A DNA stretch of 14,882 bases from Lysobacterales bacterium (GTDB lineage Bacteria; Pseudomonadota; Gammaproteobacteria; Xanthomonadales; SZUA-36): NCBI GenBank assembly GCA_026196445.1, contig JAPHTE010000002.1, positions 1 through 14,882 of the forward strand, given 5' to 3'. Position 1 is the first letter of the stretch; each line of letters opens with the position of its first letter. Shown here piece by piece: positions 1 to 7,296 of this stretch. The notes below the pieces were generated by a model. The model was given only the letters and a program-made list of their open reading frames with translations, did no database searches and had not been told where the DNA came from. The translations under genes were made by a program, and so were the position numbers.

Positions 1-1
1 T

Positions 2-1048
2 ACCGCTAAAACCTCGCAAGATACCGGATGTGATCTTAACCAGCTACTTGAAGCTGTTCCGCGAATTTCCCTGGCCCATTTGCCGACCCCATTGGAGTTC
101 TTGCCACGGCTGACAAAACACTTCGGGGGTCCGGATATCTACGTCAAACGTGACGATTGTACCGGGCTGGGTACTGGCGGGAACAAGACTCGCAAGCTCG
201 AGTTCGTTATGGCGGAAGCCATGGAGCAAGGCGCAACCACGGTCATCACTAACGGTGCCGTGCAATCCAACCATGCTCGCCAGACTGCAGCCGCTGCGGC
301 CAAGCTGGGCATGAAATGCGAACTTCTATTTGAACACCGCGTGCCACAACCTGCCAGTGATTATCTGCACTCCGGCAATGTCTTCCTGGACGGGCTTTTT
401 GGCGCGCGCACCTGGAATTATCCCAAGGCTGCAGACATGAACGCGGAAATGGAGAAGTTGGCCGGGCAACTGAAGGACGAGGGAGAGAAACCCTACATCA
501 TTGTGGGCGGAGCATCCTGCCCCCTGGGAGCGCTGGGTTATGTTGGATGCGCTGCAGAAATTATCGAACAATCCAGGCAGTTGGGTATTGAATTGGGCCG
601 GGTAGTGCACGCAACCGGCAGCGCCGGAACACAAGCGGGTCTGGTAGTTGGCCTCAAGGCCGCTTGTTCCGGCATTCCGGTTCTGGGAATAGGTGTGAAC
701 GCGCCACAGGATATACAGGAGGAACGCGTGTTCAAACTCGCCCGTGAAACAGCGGCGAGACTCGATCAGGGGATTGTCATTGAGCGAAGTGATATTGTGG
801 CAAATTGCAACTACGTTGGTGATGGCTATGGCCTGGTCACAAAGGGGATGATCGAAGCAGTGCGGCTGGTTGCAGAACTGGAGGGACTCTTGTTCGATCC
901 GGTGTATAGCGGCAAGGGCCTCGCGGGAATGTTTGACCTGATGCGCAAGGGGCATTTCGATGACGATGCTGCTGTAGTGTTTGTTCATACAGGCGGTTCG
1001 GCCGCACTTTTTGCCTATCGCGAGCAAATGGCGGTTAGTCGCGACTGA
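2..1048 (+). CDS. dcyD: D-cysteine desulfhydrase / ACC deaminase-family PLP enzyme (5' end outside window)
   Basis: This PLP-dependent enzyme of the tryptophan-synthase beta fold is expected to break D-cysteine into pyruvate, sulfide and ammonia in the cytoplasm. The sequence shows the family N-terminal block RISLAHLPTPLEF, then YVKRDDCTGLGTGGNKTRKLE, whose first lysine (in GGNK) is the PLP Schiff-base lysine, QSNHARQ, and the C-terminal block VHTGGSAALFAY. The first possible start in the window is a TTG at 80, but the conserved RISLAH block lies upstream of it and the frame stays open to base 2 with no ATG or GTG. I therefore take the true start to be outside the window. The racemase-family gene follows after about 46 bp on the same strand, so the two are probably co-transcribed. 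Separation from true ACC deaminase is by overall resemblance only. By eye it is less GC-rich than the parE-parC and pyrG blocks. Confidence 0.85.
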   Translation, partial: TAKTSQDTGCDLNQLLEAVPRISLAHLPTPLEFLPRLTKHFGGPDIYVKRDDCTGLGTGGNKTRKLEFVMAEAMEQGATTVITNGAVQSNHARQTAAAAAKLGMKCELLFEHRVPQPASDYLHSGNVFLDGLFGARTWNYPKAADMNAEMEKLAGQLKDEGEKPYIIVGGASCPLGALGYVGCAAEIIEQSRQLGIELGRVVHATGSAGTQAGLVVGLKAACSGIPVLGIGVNAPQDIQEERVFKLARETAARLDQGIVIERSDIVANCNYVGDGYGLVTKGMIEAVRLVAELEGLLFDPVYSGKGLAGMFDLMRKGHFDDDAAVVFVHTGGSAALFAYREQMAVSRD

Positions 1049-1094
1049 TACGGTGACCCGGCACAATTGGTGATGTTATAGAATCGTGCGAATT

Positions 1095-1787
1095 ATGAAG
1101 ACAGTAGGCATCCTGGGGGGCATGGGGCCCGCGGCTACCGTCGACCTGATGCGTCGGGTGATCGATTTGACTCCGGCTTCTGACGATAAAGATCACATCC
1201 GGATGTTGGTTGATAACAATCCCCAGGTTCCATCCAGGATCAAGGCTATCCTCGAGGGTTCGGGAGAAGACCCGGGGGCAGTGCTCGCGGACATGGCTGC
1301 AAACCTGGAGCACCAGGGTGCAGAATTTTTGGCAATGCCATGTAACACCGCGCATTACTATCTTGACTTCGTAAATGCAGCCGTTCGAATCCCTGTGCTG
1401 AACATGCTTGAGTTGGCGGCAGACCACATTCAGCAGCAAAACCAAAGTATCGATCGTGTCGGTCTATTAGCATCATCGGCCTTGCAGGAAATTTTGCTCT
1501 ATGAACCGTACTTTGCTCGTCACGATATCCATGTCCTGTATCCTGCAACAGCGCTGCAGAATCGGCTCATGGCGCTGATTCGTACGATCAAGGCGGACGT
1601 TGCCAATTCAAGCAAGTCAAAGGCCCTGGATGCCGCTGCGGCAGATCTTGCAAAAAATGGTGCTGATTGCCTGCTCATAGCGTGTACCGAGCTTTCTGTG
1701 GTCAGCAGTAGCCTGAACAATGTCCTGCCGGTCTATGATGCTGCAGAAATACTCGCTCTGGCTATTGTCAGGGAAGCCATGAAATGA
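1095..1787 (+). CDS. Aspartate/glutamate racemase family protein
   Basis: This is a cofactor-independent racemase of the Asp/Glu racemase superfamily, which interconverts L- and D-amino acids with two cysteines acting as acid/base on opposite faces of the substrate. The protein opens with KTVGILGGMGPAATVDL, the standard start of the family. Both catalytic cysteines are present: Cys83 in MPCNTAH and Cys197 in IACTELS. An in-frame GTG at 1086 would add three residues (MRI). I prefer the ATG at 1095 because the family normally begins MKTVGILGG, although neither start has a strong Shine-Dalgarno site. It lies just downstream of the D-cysteine desulfhydrase-type gene, which suggests joint handling of D-amino acids. 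The substrate (aspartate, glutamate or another amino acid) cannot be told from sequence alone. Confidence 0.85.
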   Translation: MKTVGILGGMGPAATVDLMRRVIDLTPASDDKDHIRMLVDNNPQVPSRIKAILEGSGEDPGAVLADMAANLEHQGAEFLAMPCNTAHYYLDFVNAAVRIPVLNMLELAADHIQQQNQSIDRVGLLASSALQEILLYEPYFARHDIHVLYPATALQNRLMALIRTIKADVANSSKSKALDAAAADLAKNGADCLLIACTELSVVSSSLNNVLPVYDAAEILALAIVREAMK

Positions 1788-1833
1788 AGTGGCAAACGAT
1801 ATGCAAGTCGGGCAGGTGAAGTTACTGCCTGGC

Positions 1834-2022
1834 TCAGAACTTGTTGAGGACAAAAATTAAAGCAAATACCCCAGCAAGTGTACCGACCATGATTGCCAGA
1901 GGCACCACGTAGCTTTGATACTTCCAATTGGGATGTTTACAGGAAGGACACCGACTGCCCATGAACGTGTGGGGATACAATGCCTGACAGTTTGCGCAGG
2001 GCCTTGTAACCGGTTTAAACAT
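1834..2022 (-). CDS. Small zinc-ribbon membrane protein
   Basis: This 62-residue protein has not been recognised as a named family. Residues 9-12 (CANC) and 25-28 (CPSC) form two CxxC knuckles, typical of a zinc ribbon of the rubredoxin/zinc-beta-ribbon kind. They are followed by a hydrophobic stretch at about residues 37-58 that should span the inner membrane once, leaving a tail of only a few residues. The start is the ATG at 2022; its Shine-Dalgarno site is weak. It is convergent with the racemase gene (46 bp apart) and lies about 97 bp downstream of the FHA-domain gene on the same strand, so it may be the last, loosely attached member of that operon. The paired cysteine motifs and clean membrane segment argue that it is real. 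Its function is unknown. Confidence 0.65.
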   Translation of the reverse strand: MFKPVTRPCANCQALYPHTFMGSRCPSCKHPNWKYQSYVVPLAIMVGTLAGVFALIFVLNKF

Positions 2023-2118
2023 CCAACTATTCTAGCTCGTTAGTCATTTGGTGCAATTGACCCATATCAACGCATGTGGTCTGGCTGGAAGCAAATCTGT
2101 AAAAGCAGTAATTCCTTT

Positions 2119-2568
2119 TCAGAGCATCGAACGCAATAAATCCAGCCACTCCGGCTTCCACCTGGCTACTGCAACCGCACCGGCGGCAAACGCCAGTGTT
2201 GTCCAGATCAATACACGCGGCCAGCGACGGCCACGTTTTTTCACCACGTCGGTGGTCAGTATACGCTCGGGCCGCAAACCCGGCGCCTGCAGCATCCAGC
2301 GACAGGTACCGACGCGTATTTCATCACCGGAGGCCAGCGAGGCTTCGCTGACTGGTTCGCCGTTGAGCAGCGTGCCGGATTCAGAACCAAGATCACGCAA
2401 CAACAAGCCACCGTCCGCGAGGCATATTTCGGCGTGGTGCTCCGCAACGCCCGCTTCATCGAGTGTAACATCACAGTCCGCAGCCGAGCCCACCACGATA
2501 AGCTCCTTGAACGGAAACGACTGGTTGATCACGCTACCCGACGTACCTTTCAGCCTGTAGTGACTCAC
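2119..2568 (-). CDS. FHA-domain protein with C-terminal membrane segment
   Basis: The first 95 or so of 149 residues form a forkhead-associated (FHA) domain, normally a phosphothreonine-peptide binding module. Visible landmarks are VVGSAADCDVTLDEAG (25-40), EHHAEI (43-48), DLGSESGT (59-66) and the NG at 69-70. A basic stretch (KKRGRRWPR, about 110-118) leads into a single hydrophobic segment at 119-136, so the FHA domain should face the cytoplasm. Key phosphate-contact positions are altered: the Arg after the first Gly is Ser28, the Ser-Arg before the conserved His is Ala-Glu, and Asn of the SxNGT motif is Ser, so phosphopeptide binding is doubtful. The start is a GTG that overlaps the truD stop by 4 bp (GTGA), with a GGAA a short distance upstream, indicating translational coupling. 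Many gammaproteobacteria have surE at this place. Confidence 0.85.
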   Translation of the reverse strand: MSHYRLKGTSGSVINQSFPFKELIVVGSAADCDVTLDEAGVAEHHAEICLADGGLLLRDLGSESGTLLNGEPVSEASLASGDEIRVGTCRWMLQAPGLRPERILTTDVVKKRGRRWPRVLIWTTLAFAAGAVAVARWKPEWLDLLRSML

Positions 2569-3626
2569 CGATTTTGTTCCATTTTTCGATCTAACTCGCT
2601 AAAGACAAGTATTTCTCTTAAAACAGTCGTGGCATAAGCACCGGGCGGCAAATCGAAGCCCATGTATAAAGCATCATCCACAAATTTCCATTCGAGCCTG
2701 GCCGGGTAAAGGCGCAAAGATCTGCGGCTGGCCTTTACACGCTGGGCAAGCAGTACTTCGTTCAATTCCGCCCACACGCCCAGGATTTCGTTTTCCAGCG
2801 CGGCGGCCATTCCCACCGGGCTGTCTCCACCCTCCCCCGGCATCGGCCCTGTTGGGTGTATATCGAGGCGGCGGCAGCGATCTTCAATGTCGGTATCCGG
2901 CTGTTCACAGGGGAATATTGAATGGCTGCCATTCAGCATGACCAGTTCTCCACCGAGTATGCTGTCCCAACTACCGTCCAGCACCCTTTTTGCCAATACC
3001 TGGTTGAACAGGAAGCTGCGCAGGGCTGACAGGTAAATACTCTTCTTGTTGCGTGGCAGGCGAACGCCCCTGTTCAACAGGCTGTAAGCCTTCTCCACGT
3101 TGCGTCCACCGTGGCCAAAGCGTTGTGGTCCAAAGTAGTTGGGCACACCGGTGAGGCTAATGCGCTCAAGCCGCTGCGAAGTATCTGTGACATCACCATC
3201 GAAATTACGAATGACCAGCTCGAAGCGGTTACCGTCCAGAGTACCGCGCTTGAGTTTACGTTGGTGCAGGCGGCTTTCCAGCACCCTGACACCTTCAATC
3301 TGCGCATCGGGAAATATTTCCCCTCCCGCTTCACCCACAGGGACGGAAAACCACTGCCGGGTCACCGCATGGCGATCCTTGAGGCCTGCGTAACCCACAT
3401 CGCGGTGCCTGCAGGCGCAAACTTTTGCCAGTTGTCCCGCCACCCAGTCGGTGTTGGCCGAACGTTTTTCTACCCACAGCCACAGGTGCCCGCCTTCGCC
3501 GCCGGGCTTAACCCGGGAAATTTCTTCAACTACGAAATCTTCCGGTCGGCAGCGGATGACGCCGCTCGCTCCGGGTTTACCCAGGAAATACGGCCATTCG
3601 GGGATTTCCAGCCCGGGAATTACCAA
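2565..3626 (-). CDS. truD: tRNA pseudouridine(13) synthase TruD
   Basis: TruD converts uridine 13 of certain tRNAs to pseudouridine in the cytoplasm. The 353-residue length fits the family. The N-terminal block WPYFLGKPGASGVIRCRPEDF is followed by the signature GYAGLKDRHAVTRQWFS, with catalytic Asp84 in GLKDR, then PNYFGPQRFG (161-170) and LRSFLFNQV (from 201). The longest frame starts at a TTG (3626) that lies inside the last codons of ispF, overlapping it by 7 bp. No in-frame ATG or GTG lies close by, and the family N-terminus begins only about ten residues in, so the TTG is the likely start. The 3' end overlaps the FHA-domain gene by 4 bp. Coupling on both sides places it firmly in the ispD-ispF operon. 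Confidence 0.95.
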   Translation of the reverse strand: MVIPGLEIPEWPYFLGKPGASGVIRCRPEDFVVEEISRVKPGGEGGHLWLWVEKRSANTDWVAGQLAKVCACRHRDVGYAGLKDRHAVTRQWFSVPVGEAGGEIFPDAQIEGVRVLESRLHQRKLKRGTLDGNRFELVIRNFDGDVTDTSQRLERISLTGVPNYFGPQRFGHGGRNVEKAYSLLNRGVRLPRNKKSIYLSALRSFLFNQVLAKRVLDGSWDSILGGELVMLNGSHSIFPCEQPDTDIEDRCRRLDIHPTGPMPGEGGDSPVGMAAALENEILGVWAELNEVLLAQRVKASRRSLRLYPARLEWKFVDDALYMGFDLPPGAYATTVLREILVFSELDRKMEQNR

Positions 3627-4099
3627 CTCTTGATCAACACCACAGCAAACGTGGCGATGCCTTCACCACGGCCACAGAAGCCCATGCCCTCAGTCGTGGT
3701 AGCCTTGATCGAAATATCTTCAGAGTCCAGGCCCAAATCTGCCGCGATATTGGCCTGCATCTGGGAAACGTGTGGATTGACCCTGGGCTTTTCACAGACC
3801 AGCGTGATATCCGCGTTGACCACCGACCAGCCATCGTGTTTCAGCAACATGTCTACCTGCCGCAGCAATTCCCTGCTGTCGGCATTTTCCCAGCAGGGGT
3901 CTGATGGTGGGAAATGTGTGCCGATATCACCACGTGCTGATGCACCGAGCATCGCATCACACAATGCGTGCAGGACCACGTCACCATCCGAATGGGCCGC
4001 CAGTGCCTGGTTGTGATCGATACGTACGCCGCCAAGGATGACATGGTCACCCTCGCAGAATGCGTGTGCATCGACACCCTGACCGATACGAATCTTCAT
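3620..4099 (-). CDS. ispF: 2-C-methyl-D-erythritol 2,4-cyclodiphosphate synthase
   Basis: IspF is the fifth enzyme of the MEP isoprenoid pathway. It cyclises CDP-methylerythritol 2-phosphate to methylerythritol 2,4-cyclodiphosphate with release of CMP, acting as a homotrimer with a zinc ion per active site. The 159-residue length is standard. Zinc ligands are visible as Asp10 and His12 in GQGVDAH and His44 in VVLHALCDA. Other family blocks are AHSDGDVVLHA, DIGTHFPPSDP and the ATTTEGMGF segment near the C-terminus that binds the cytidine diphosphate part. The ATG at 4099 overlaps the ispD stop by 4 bp (ATGA), the arrangement expected for consecutive steps of one pathway. The downstream truD start overlaps its 3' end. 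Confidence 0.97.
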   Translation of the reverse strand: MKIRIGQGVDAHAFCEGDHVILGGVRIDHNQALAAHSDGDVVLHALCDAMLGASARGDIGTHFPPSDPCWENADSRELLRQVDMLLKHDGWSVVNADITLVCEKPRVNPHVSQMQANIAADLGLDSEDISIKATTTEGMGFCGRGEGIATFAVVLIKSW

Positions 4100-4809
4100 G
4101 AAGATGTAACTTCTCTCCTGGTGAGAAGCGCCTCGGCAATGGGCAGGTCAGACGGATGGGTAATCTTGATATTGGCGACAGACCCCATGACGAGTTTTGG
4201 TTTTGCGCCGACAAACTCCATTGCCGATGCTTCATCCGTCAATTCGCGGCCTTCACGTTCTGCTGCGTCGATGGCGTCGGCAAGCGCCCTGGCACGGAAC
4301 AATTGCGGTGTCTGGGCGGCCCATAAACCGGTTCTGTCCAGCGTGCCCGTAATTTCCTGTTCGTCGCTTGCGCATTTCAGGGTATCGCCTACCGGCATTG
4401 CAAGAATTGCGCCGTCGGGCGACTGCAGCCCCTGCTCCAGCAAACGGTCCAGGCTTTGCGCCGACAGGCAGGGCCGCGCTCCGTCGTGCACCAGCACCCA
4501 CTCGTCATCCGGATGCTTGTCGAGTATTGATTGCAGGCCATTGCGCACGGACCGGGCGCGCGTATCACCACCGGTCACGGTTTCCACGGCGGCGGCCAAA
4601 GTGCCCACCGCGGATTCAAACAGCTGGTCATCTTCCGCCAGCACCACGGTGATGGTGGAAATCAGCGGGTGGAACTGGAAGGCCATGATCGATCTCGCCA
4701 GCACCGCTCTGCCCTTGATAGGCAGGTACTGTTTCAACACGGCGCCACCGTAACGTGAACCGCGGCCTGCTGCGGGAACCAAAACATGAACACGTGGTTG
4801 ACTGTTCAT
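4096..4809 (-). CDS. ispD: 2-C-methyl-D-erythritol 4-phosphate cytidylyltransferase
   Basis: IspD transfers CMP from CTP to methylerythritol 4-phosphate, the third MEP-pathway step. The CTP-binding loop VPAAGRGSRYGG lies at residues 11-22, with Arg19 and Lys26 (in LKQYLPI) matching the catalytic Arg20/Lys27 of E. coli. Further blocks are VTGGDTRARSVRNGL, VHDGARPCL and AAQTPQLF. The frame extends to an ATG at 4836, which would overlap ftsB by 17 bp. I prefer the second in-frame ATG at 4809: it gives 237 residues, close to E. coli, it starts just before the first beta strand, and it leaves a 10 bp gap after ftsB. Because it uses CTP it is a direct consumer of the product of pyrG, the first gene of this run. 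Confidence 0.95.
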   Translation of the reverse strand: MNSQPRVHVLVPAAGRGSRYGGAVLKQYLPIKGRAVLARSIMAFQFHPLISTITVVLAEDDQLFESAVGTLAAAVETVTGGDTRARSVRNGLQSILDKHPDDEWVLVHDGARPCLSAQSLDRLLEQGLQSPDGAILAMPVGDTLKCASDEQEITGTLDRTGLWAAQTPQLFRARALADAIDAAEREGRELTDEASAMEFVGAKPKLVMGSVANIKITHPSDLPIAEALLTRREVTSS

Positions 4810-4819
4810 ATGCTCTATC

Positions 4820-5134
4820 TCAACCTCCAACCTCATCGTGGCCGTCGGACTGGTTTTCCGGTGGTGGCGGCACCACCTGGTAGAATTGCTCGGCCGGTTT
4901 GATCAGCCCCAATTCATTACGCGCCCTTTCTTCTACCGCGTCAAGACGCTCGCGTAAATCCTCTACTTCCGCCTGTAACTCGGCGTTGCGTTGCAGCAGG
5001 TCGGTATTCTTTTGCCGTTGCTGTTCGACCCGTGTCTCGAGCCTCGTCACTTCCCTGAAGCCACCCTCACCAAACCACAACTTGAATTGCAGCAGCAAAA
5101 ACAGGATGGCTAATATCAGGATAACTATTCGCAT
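4820..5134 (-). CDS. ftsB: Cell division protein FtsB
   Basis: FtsB is a bitopic inner-membrane divisome protein that forms a complex with FtsL and FtsQ and signals to the septal cell-wall synthase FtsWI. The 104-residue protein starts with a short hydrophobic segment (about residues 3-20) as the single membrane span. A Leu/Glu/Arg-rich heptad stretch from about 27 to 72 should form the periplasmic coiled coil. The conserved ending ERARNELGLIKPAEQFYQVV follows (about 68-87) and then a Pro/Asp/Glu-rich tail. It lies between eno (10 bp upstream) and ispD (10 bp downstream), the same order as in many gammaproteobacteria, which confirms the assignment. Confidence 0.95.
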   Translation of the reverse strand: MRIVILILAILFLLLQFKLWFGEGGFREVTRLETRVEQQRQKNTDLLQRNAELQAEVEDLRERLDAVEERARNELGLIKPAEQFYQVVPPPPENQSDGHDEVGG

Positions 5135-5144
5135 CTATTACCTG

Positions 5145-6428
5145 TCAACCGAGGTGTTTGAAAGCGGAAGCGCCGGCGTACTGCGCGCTGCCACCCATGG
5201 CCTCTTCTATTCTTAACAACTGATTATACTTCGCCACCCGCTCAGTGCGGCATAACGAGCCCGTCTTGATCTGGGTGGCAGAACTGGCCACCGCCAGGTC
5301 GGCGATGGTCGTGTCTTCGGTTTCACCCGAACGGTGTGAAACCACGGCTGCATAACCGGCGTCAGCCGCCATGTTGATCGCGTTCAAGGTTTCCGTCAGC
5401 GTACCGATCTGGTTCAGCTTGATCAGGATCGCGTTGGCAATACCCTGCTCGATGCCCCTGGAAAAGATTTCCGTATTCGTAACGAACAGGTCATCGCCCA
5501 CCAGTTGGCATTTATCTGACGACAATTGCGAATGTATTGCCCAACCTTCCCAGTCGTCCTCGGCCAGGCCATCTTCCATGGTGATGATCGGGTACTGCCT
5601 GAGCCATCCATCGAGGTACTCGGCAAATTCAGCGGAAGAGAACGAACGGTTTTCCGACTCAAAATGGTATCGGCCATCCCGGTAAAACTCGGAAGCCGCC
5701 GCATCCAACCCAAGGTAGACATCACGGCCGACCGTATAGCTGGCCAGCTCGATGGCCTCCATAACGGCCTCGATGGCCGCCTCGTTAGACGGCAGGTCCG
5801 GTGCAAAACCGCCTTCGTCACCCACTGCCGTGGACAAGCCACGCTGGGAAATAACGCTTTTCAGTGCGTGGAACACCTCGGTGCCGCAACGCAGGGCCTC
5901 GGAAAAGGTGCTGAACCCGACTGGCAGGATCATGAACTCTTGTACGTCCACGCTGTTATCGGCGTGTGCGCCGCCGTTGATGATATTCATCATCGGTACG
6001 GGCAGTTCCGTGGCCGCGCCATCGCTGAGCCACGACCATAACGGCAAACCGTGGTGGTTGGCCATCGCGTACGCGTTGGCCAGCGATACACCCAGCATCG
6101 CGTTGGCACCTAACCGGGACTTGTTCCCGGTGCCGTCCAGCTTGATCAGCAGCTCATCGATCACGCTCTGGGTACAGGCATCCAGTCCTTTGAGGGTCGT
6201 TGCGATTTCACCATTTACGTTGGAAACGGCTTGCGTAACACCCTTACCGCCAAACCGGGCCGGATCCTTGTCCCGCAGTTCAATGGCTTCACGGGCGCCG
6301 GTGGAGGCGCCGGAGGGCACGGCCGCCCGGCCAAACGCGCCGGATTCCAGCAGCACTTCAGCTTCCAGTGTCGGGTTACCCCGGGAATCGATAATCTGCC
6401 GGGCGTGGACCGTCTTGATACGGGTCAT
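5145..6428 (-). CDS. eno: Enolase (phosphopyruvate hydratase)
   Basis: Enolase interconverts 2-phosphoglycerate and phosphoenolpyruvate in glycolysis and is also a partner of the RNA degradosome in many gammaproteobacteria. The 427-residue protein has all expected landmarks: SRGNPTLEAEV, PSGASTGAREA, the GDEGGFAP segment with Glu205 as proton donor, the magnesium ligands Asp242, Glu285 (MEDGLAEDDW) and Asp312 (VGDDLFVTN), Lys337 as the catalytic base (LIKLNQIGTLTET) and the signature SHRSGETEDTTIADL. The ATG at 6428 is preceded by AGGA at good spacing in the 43 bp gap after kdsA. PEP, its product, is a substrate of KdsA encoded just upstream, so the two genes join a step of glycolysis to Kdo synthesis. 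Confidence 0.98.
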   Translation of the reverse strand: MTRIKTVHARQIIDSRGNPTLEAEVLLESGAFGRAAVPSGASTGAREAIELRDKDPARFGGKGVTQAVSNVNGEIATTLKGLDACTQSVIDELLIKLDGTGNKSRLGANAMLGVSLANAYAMANHHGLPLWSWLSDGAATELPVPMMNIINGGAHADNSVDVQEFMILPVGFSTFSEALRCGTEVFHALKSVISQRGLSTAVGDEGGFAPDLPSNEAAIEAVMEAIELASYTVGRDVYLGLDAAASEFYRDGRYHFESENRSFSSAEFAEYLDGWLRQYPIITMEDGLAEDDWEGWAIHSQLSSDKCQLVGDDLFVTNTEIFSRGIEQGIANAILIKLNQIGTLTETLNAINMAADAGYAAVVSHRSGETEDTTIADLAVASSATQIKTGSLCRTERVAKYNQLLRIEEAMGGSAQYAGASAFKHLG

Positions 6429-6471
6429 CTGTCTGTTTCCTTTTATTCGAAAGATTGCTTGATAAAAACTA

Positions 6472-7296
6472 CTATTCGGTTTTCAGCGTGGCCTTGGTGA
6501 TATCGTCGAGGTTTTTGAGCGCGCCCAGCAGGGTTTCCATTTGCTCCAGGGGCCAGGCGTTGGGGCCATCGCTCTTGGCATTGGCCGGGTCCGGGTGCGT
6601 TTCCATGAACAAACCGGAGATGCCAACCGCGACCGCGGCGCGCGCCAACGCCGGTATGTACTCGCGTTGCCCGCCGGAAGAATCGCCCTGCCCGCCGGGC
6701 AGTTGCACCGAGTGCGTGGCGTCGAATACGACCGGACAGCCGGTTTCGCGCATCATGACCAGTGAACGCATATCCGAGACCAGGTTGTTGTAACCGAAAG
6801 ACGAGCCACGTTCACAGACCATGATCTGCTCATTGCCGGTGCTCTGTGCCTTCTGCGCCACGTTATTCATTTCCTGTGGCGACAGGAATTGGCCCTTCTT
6901 GATATTGACCGGCAGCCCGGCTGACGCGACCCGGGTTATGTAATCGGTCTGGCGGCACAGGAACGCCGCGGTCTGCATGACGTCGACGACCTCGGCGACC
7001 GCCTCGATATCGGTATACTCGTGCACGTCGGTCAGCACCGGCACACCGACCTGTTGCTTGACTTCTTGCAGAATCCGCAAGCCTTCGTCCTGGCCCGGTC
7101 CCCGGAAACTGTGGATGGACGTGCGGTTGGCCTTGTCAAACGAGGACTTGTAAATAAACGGTATATCGAGACGGGCAGTGATCTCCTTCAACTGCTGCGC
7201 GGTGTCCAGCGCCAGTTGCTCAGACTCGATCGCACAGGGGCCGGCGATCAGGAAAAATGGCTGATCCAGGCCTGCCTTGAACCCGCACAGTTTCAC
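6472..7296 (-). CDS. kdsA: 3-deoxy-8-phosphooctulonate (Kdo-8-P) synthase, metal-dependent type
   Basis: KdsA condenses PEP with arabinose 5-phosphate to Kdo 8-phosphate, the first dedicated step toward the Kdo of LPS. The 274 residues include IAGPCAIESEQLA, the KSSFDKANR block, FRGPGQDEGL, DVHE, and the C-terminal ETHPDPANAKSDGPNAW. The residue that separates the two classes of the enzyme is Cys21 (in AGPC), where the metal-independent E. coli enzyme has Asn. The other metal ligands His195, Glu232 and Asp243 are also present, at a constant offset of ten from those of Aquifex KdsA, so this should be a metalloenzyme. The GTG start overlaps the pyrG stop by 4 bp (GTGA), so its translation is probably coupled to pyrG. 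Kdo is later activated by CTP (KdsB), which PyrG supplies. Confidence 0.97.
   Translation of the reverse strand: MKLCGFKAGLDQPFFLIAGPCAIESEQLALDTAQQLKEITARLDIPFIYKSSFDKANRTSIHSFRGPGQDEGLRILQEVKQQVGVPVLTDVHEYTDIEAVAEVVDVMQTAAFLCRQTDYITRVASAGLPVNIKKGQFLSPQEMNNVAQKAQSTGNEQIMVCERGSSFGYNNLVSDMRSLVMMRETGCPVVFDATHSVQLPGGQGDSSGGQREYIPALARAAVAVGISGLFMETHPDPANAKSDGPNAWPLEQMETLLGALKNLDDITKATLKTE

Noticed and set aside
326..1066. Minus-strand frame of 246 codons opposite the desulfhydrase gene
   Set aside because: It is antisense to a strongly conserved PLP enzyme and has a composition unlike a real protein.
3111..4016. Long plus-strand open frame opposite truD and ispF
   Set aside because: It is antisense to two well-supported genes, shows no family motifs, and is the expected shadow frame of GC-rich coding sequence.
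4810..4836. Longer ispD start at ATG 4836
   Set aside because: It would add nine residues, MRLEVEIEH, not typical of the family and would overlap ftsB by 17 bp without a better ribosome site. The ATG at 4809 fits the family length.
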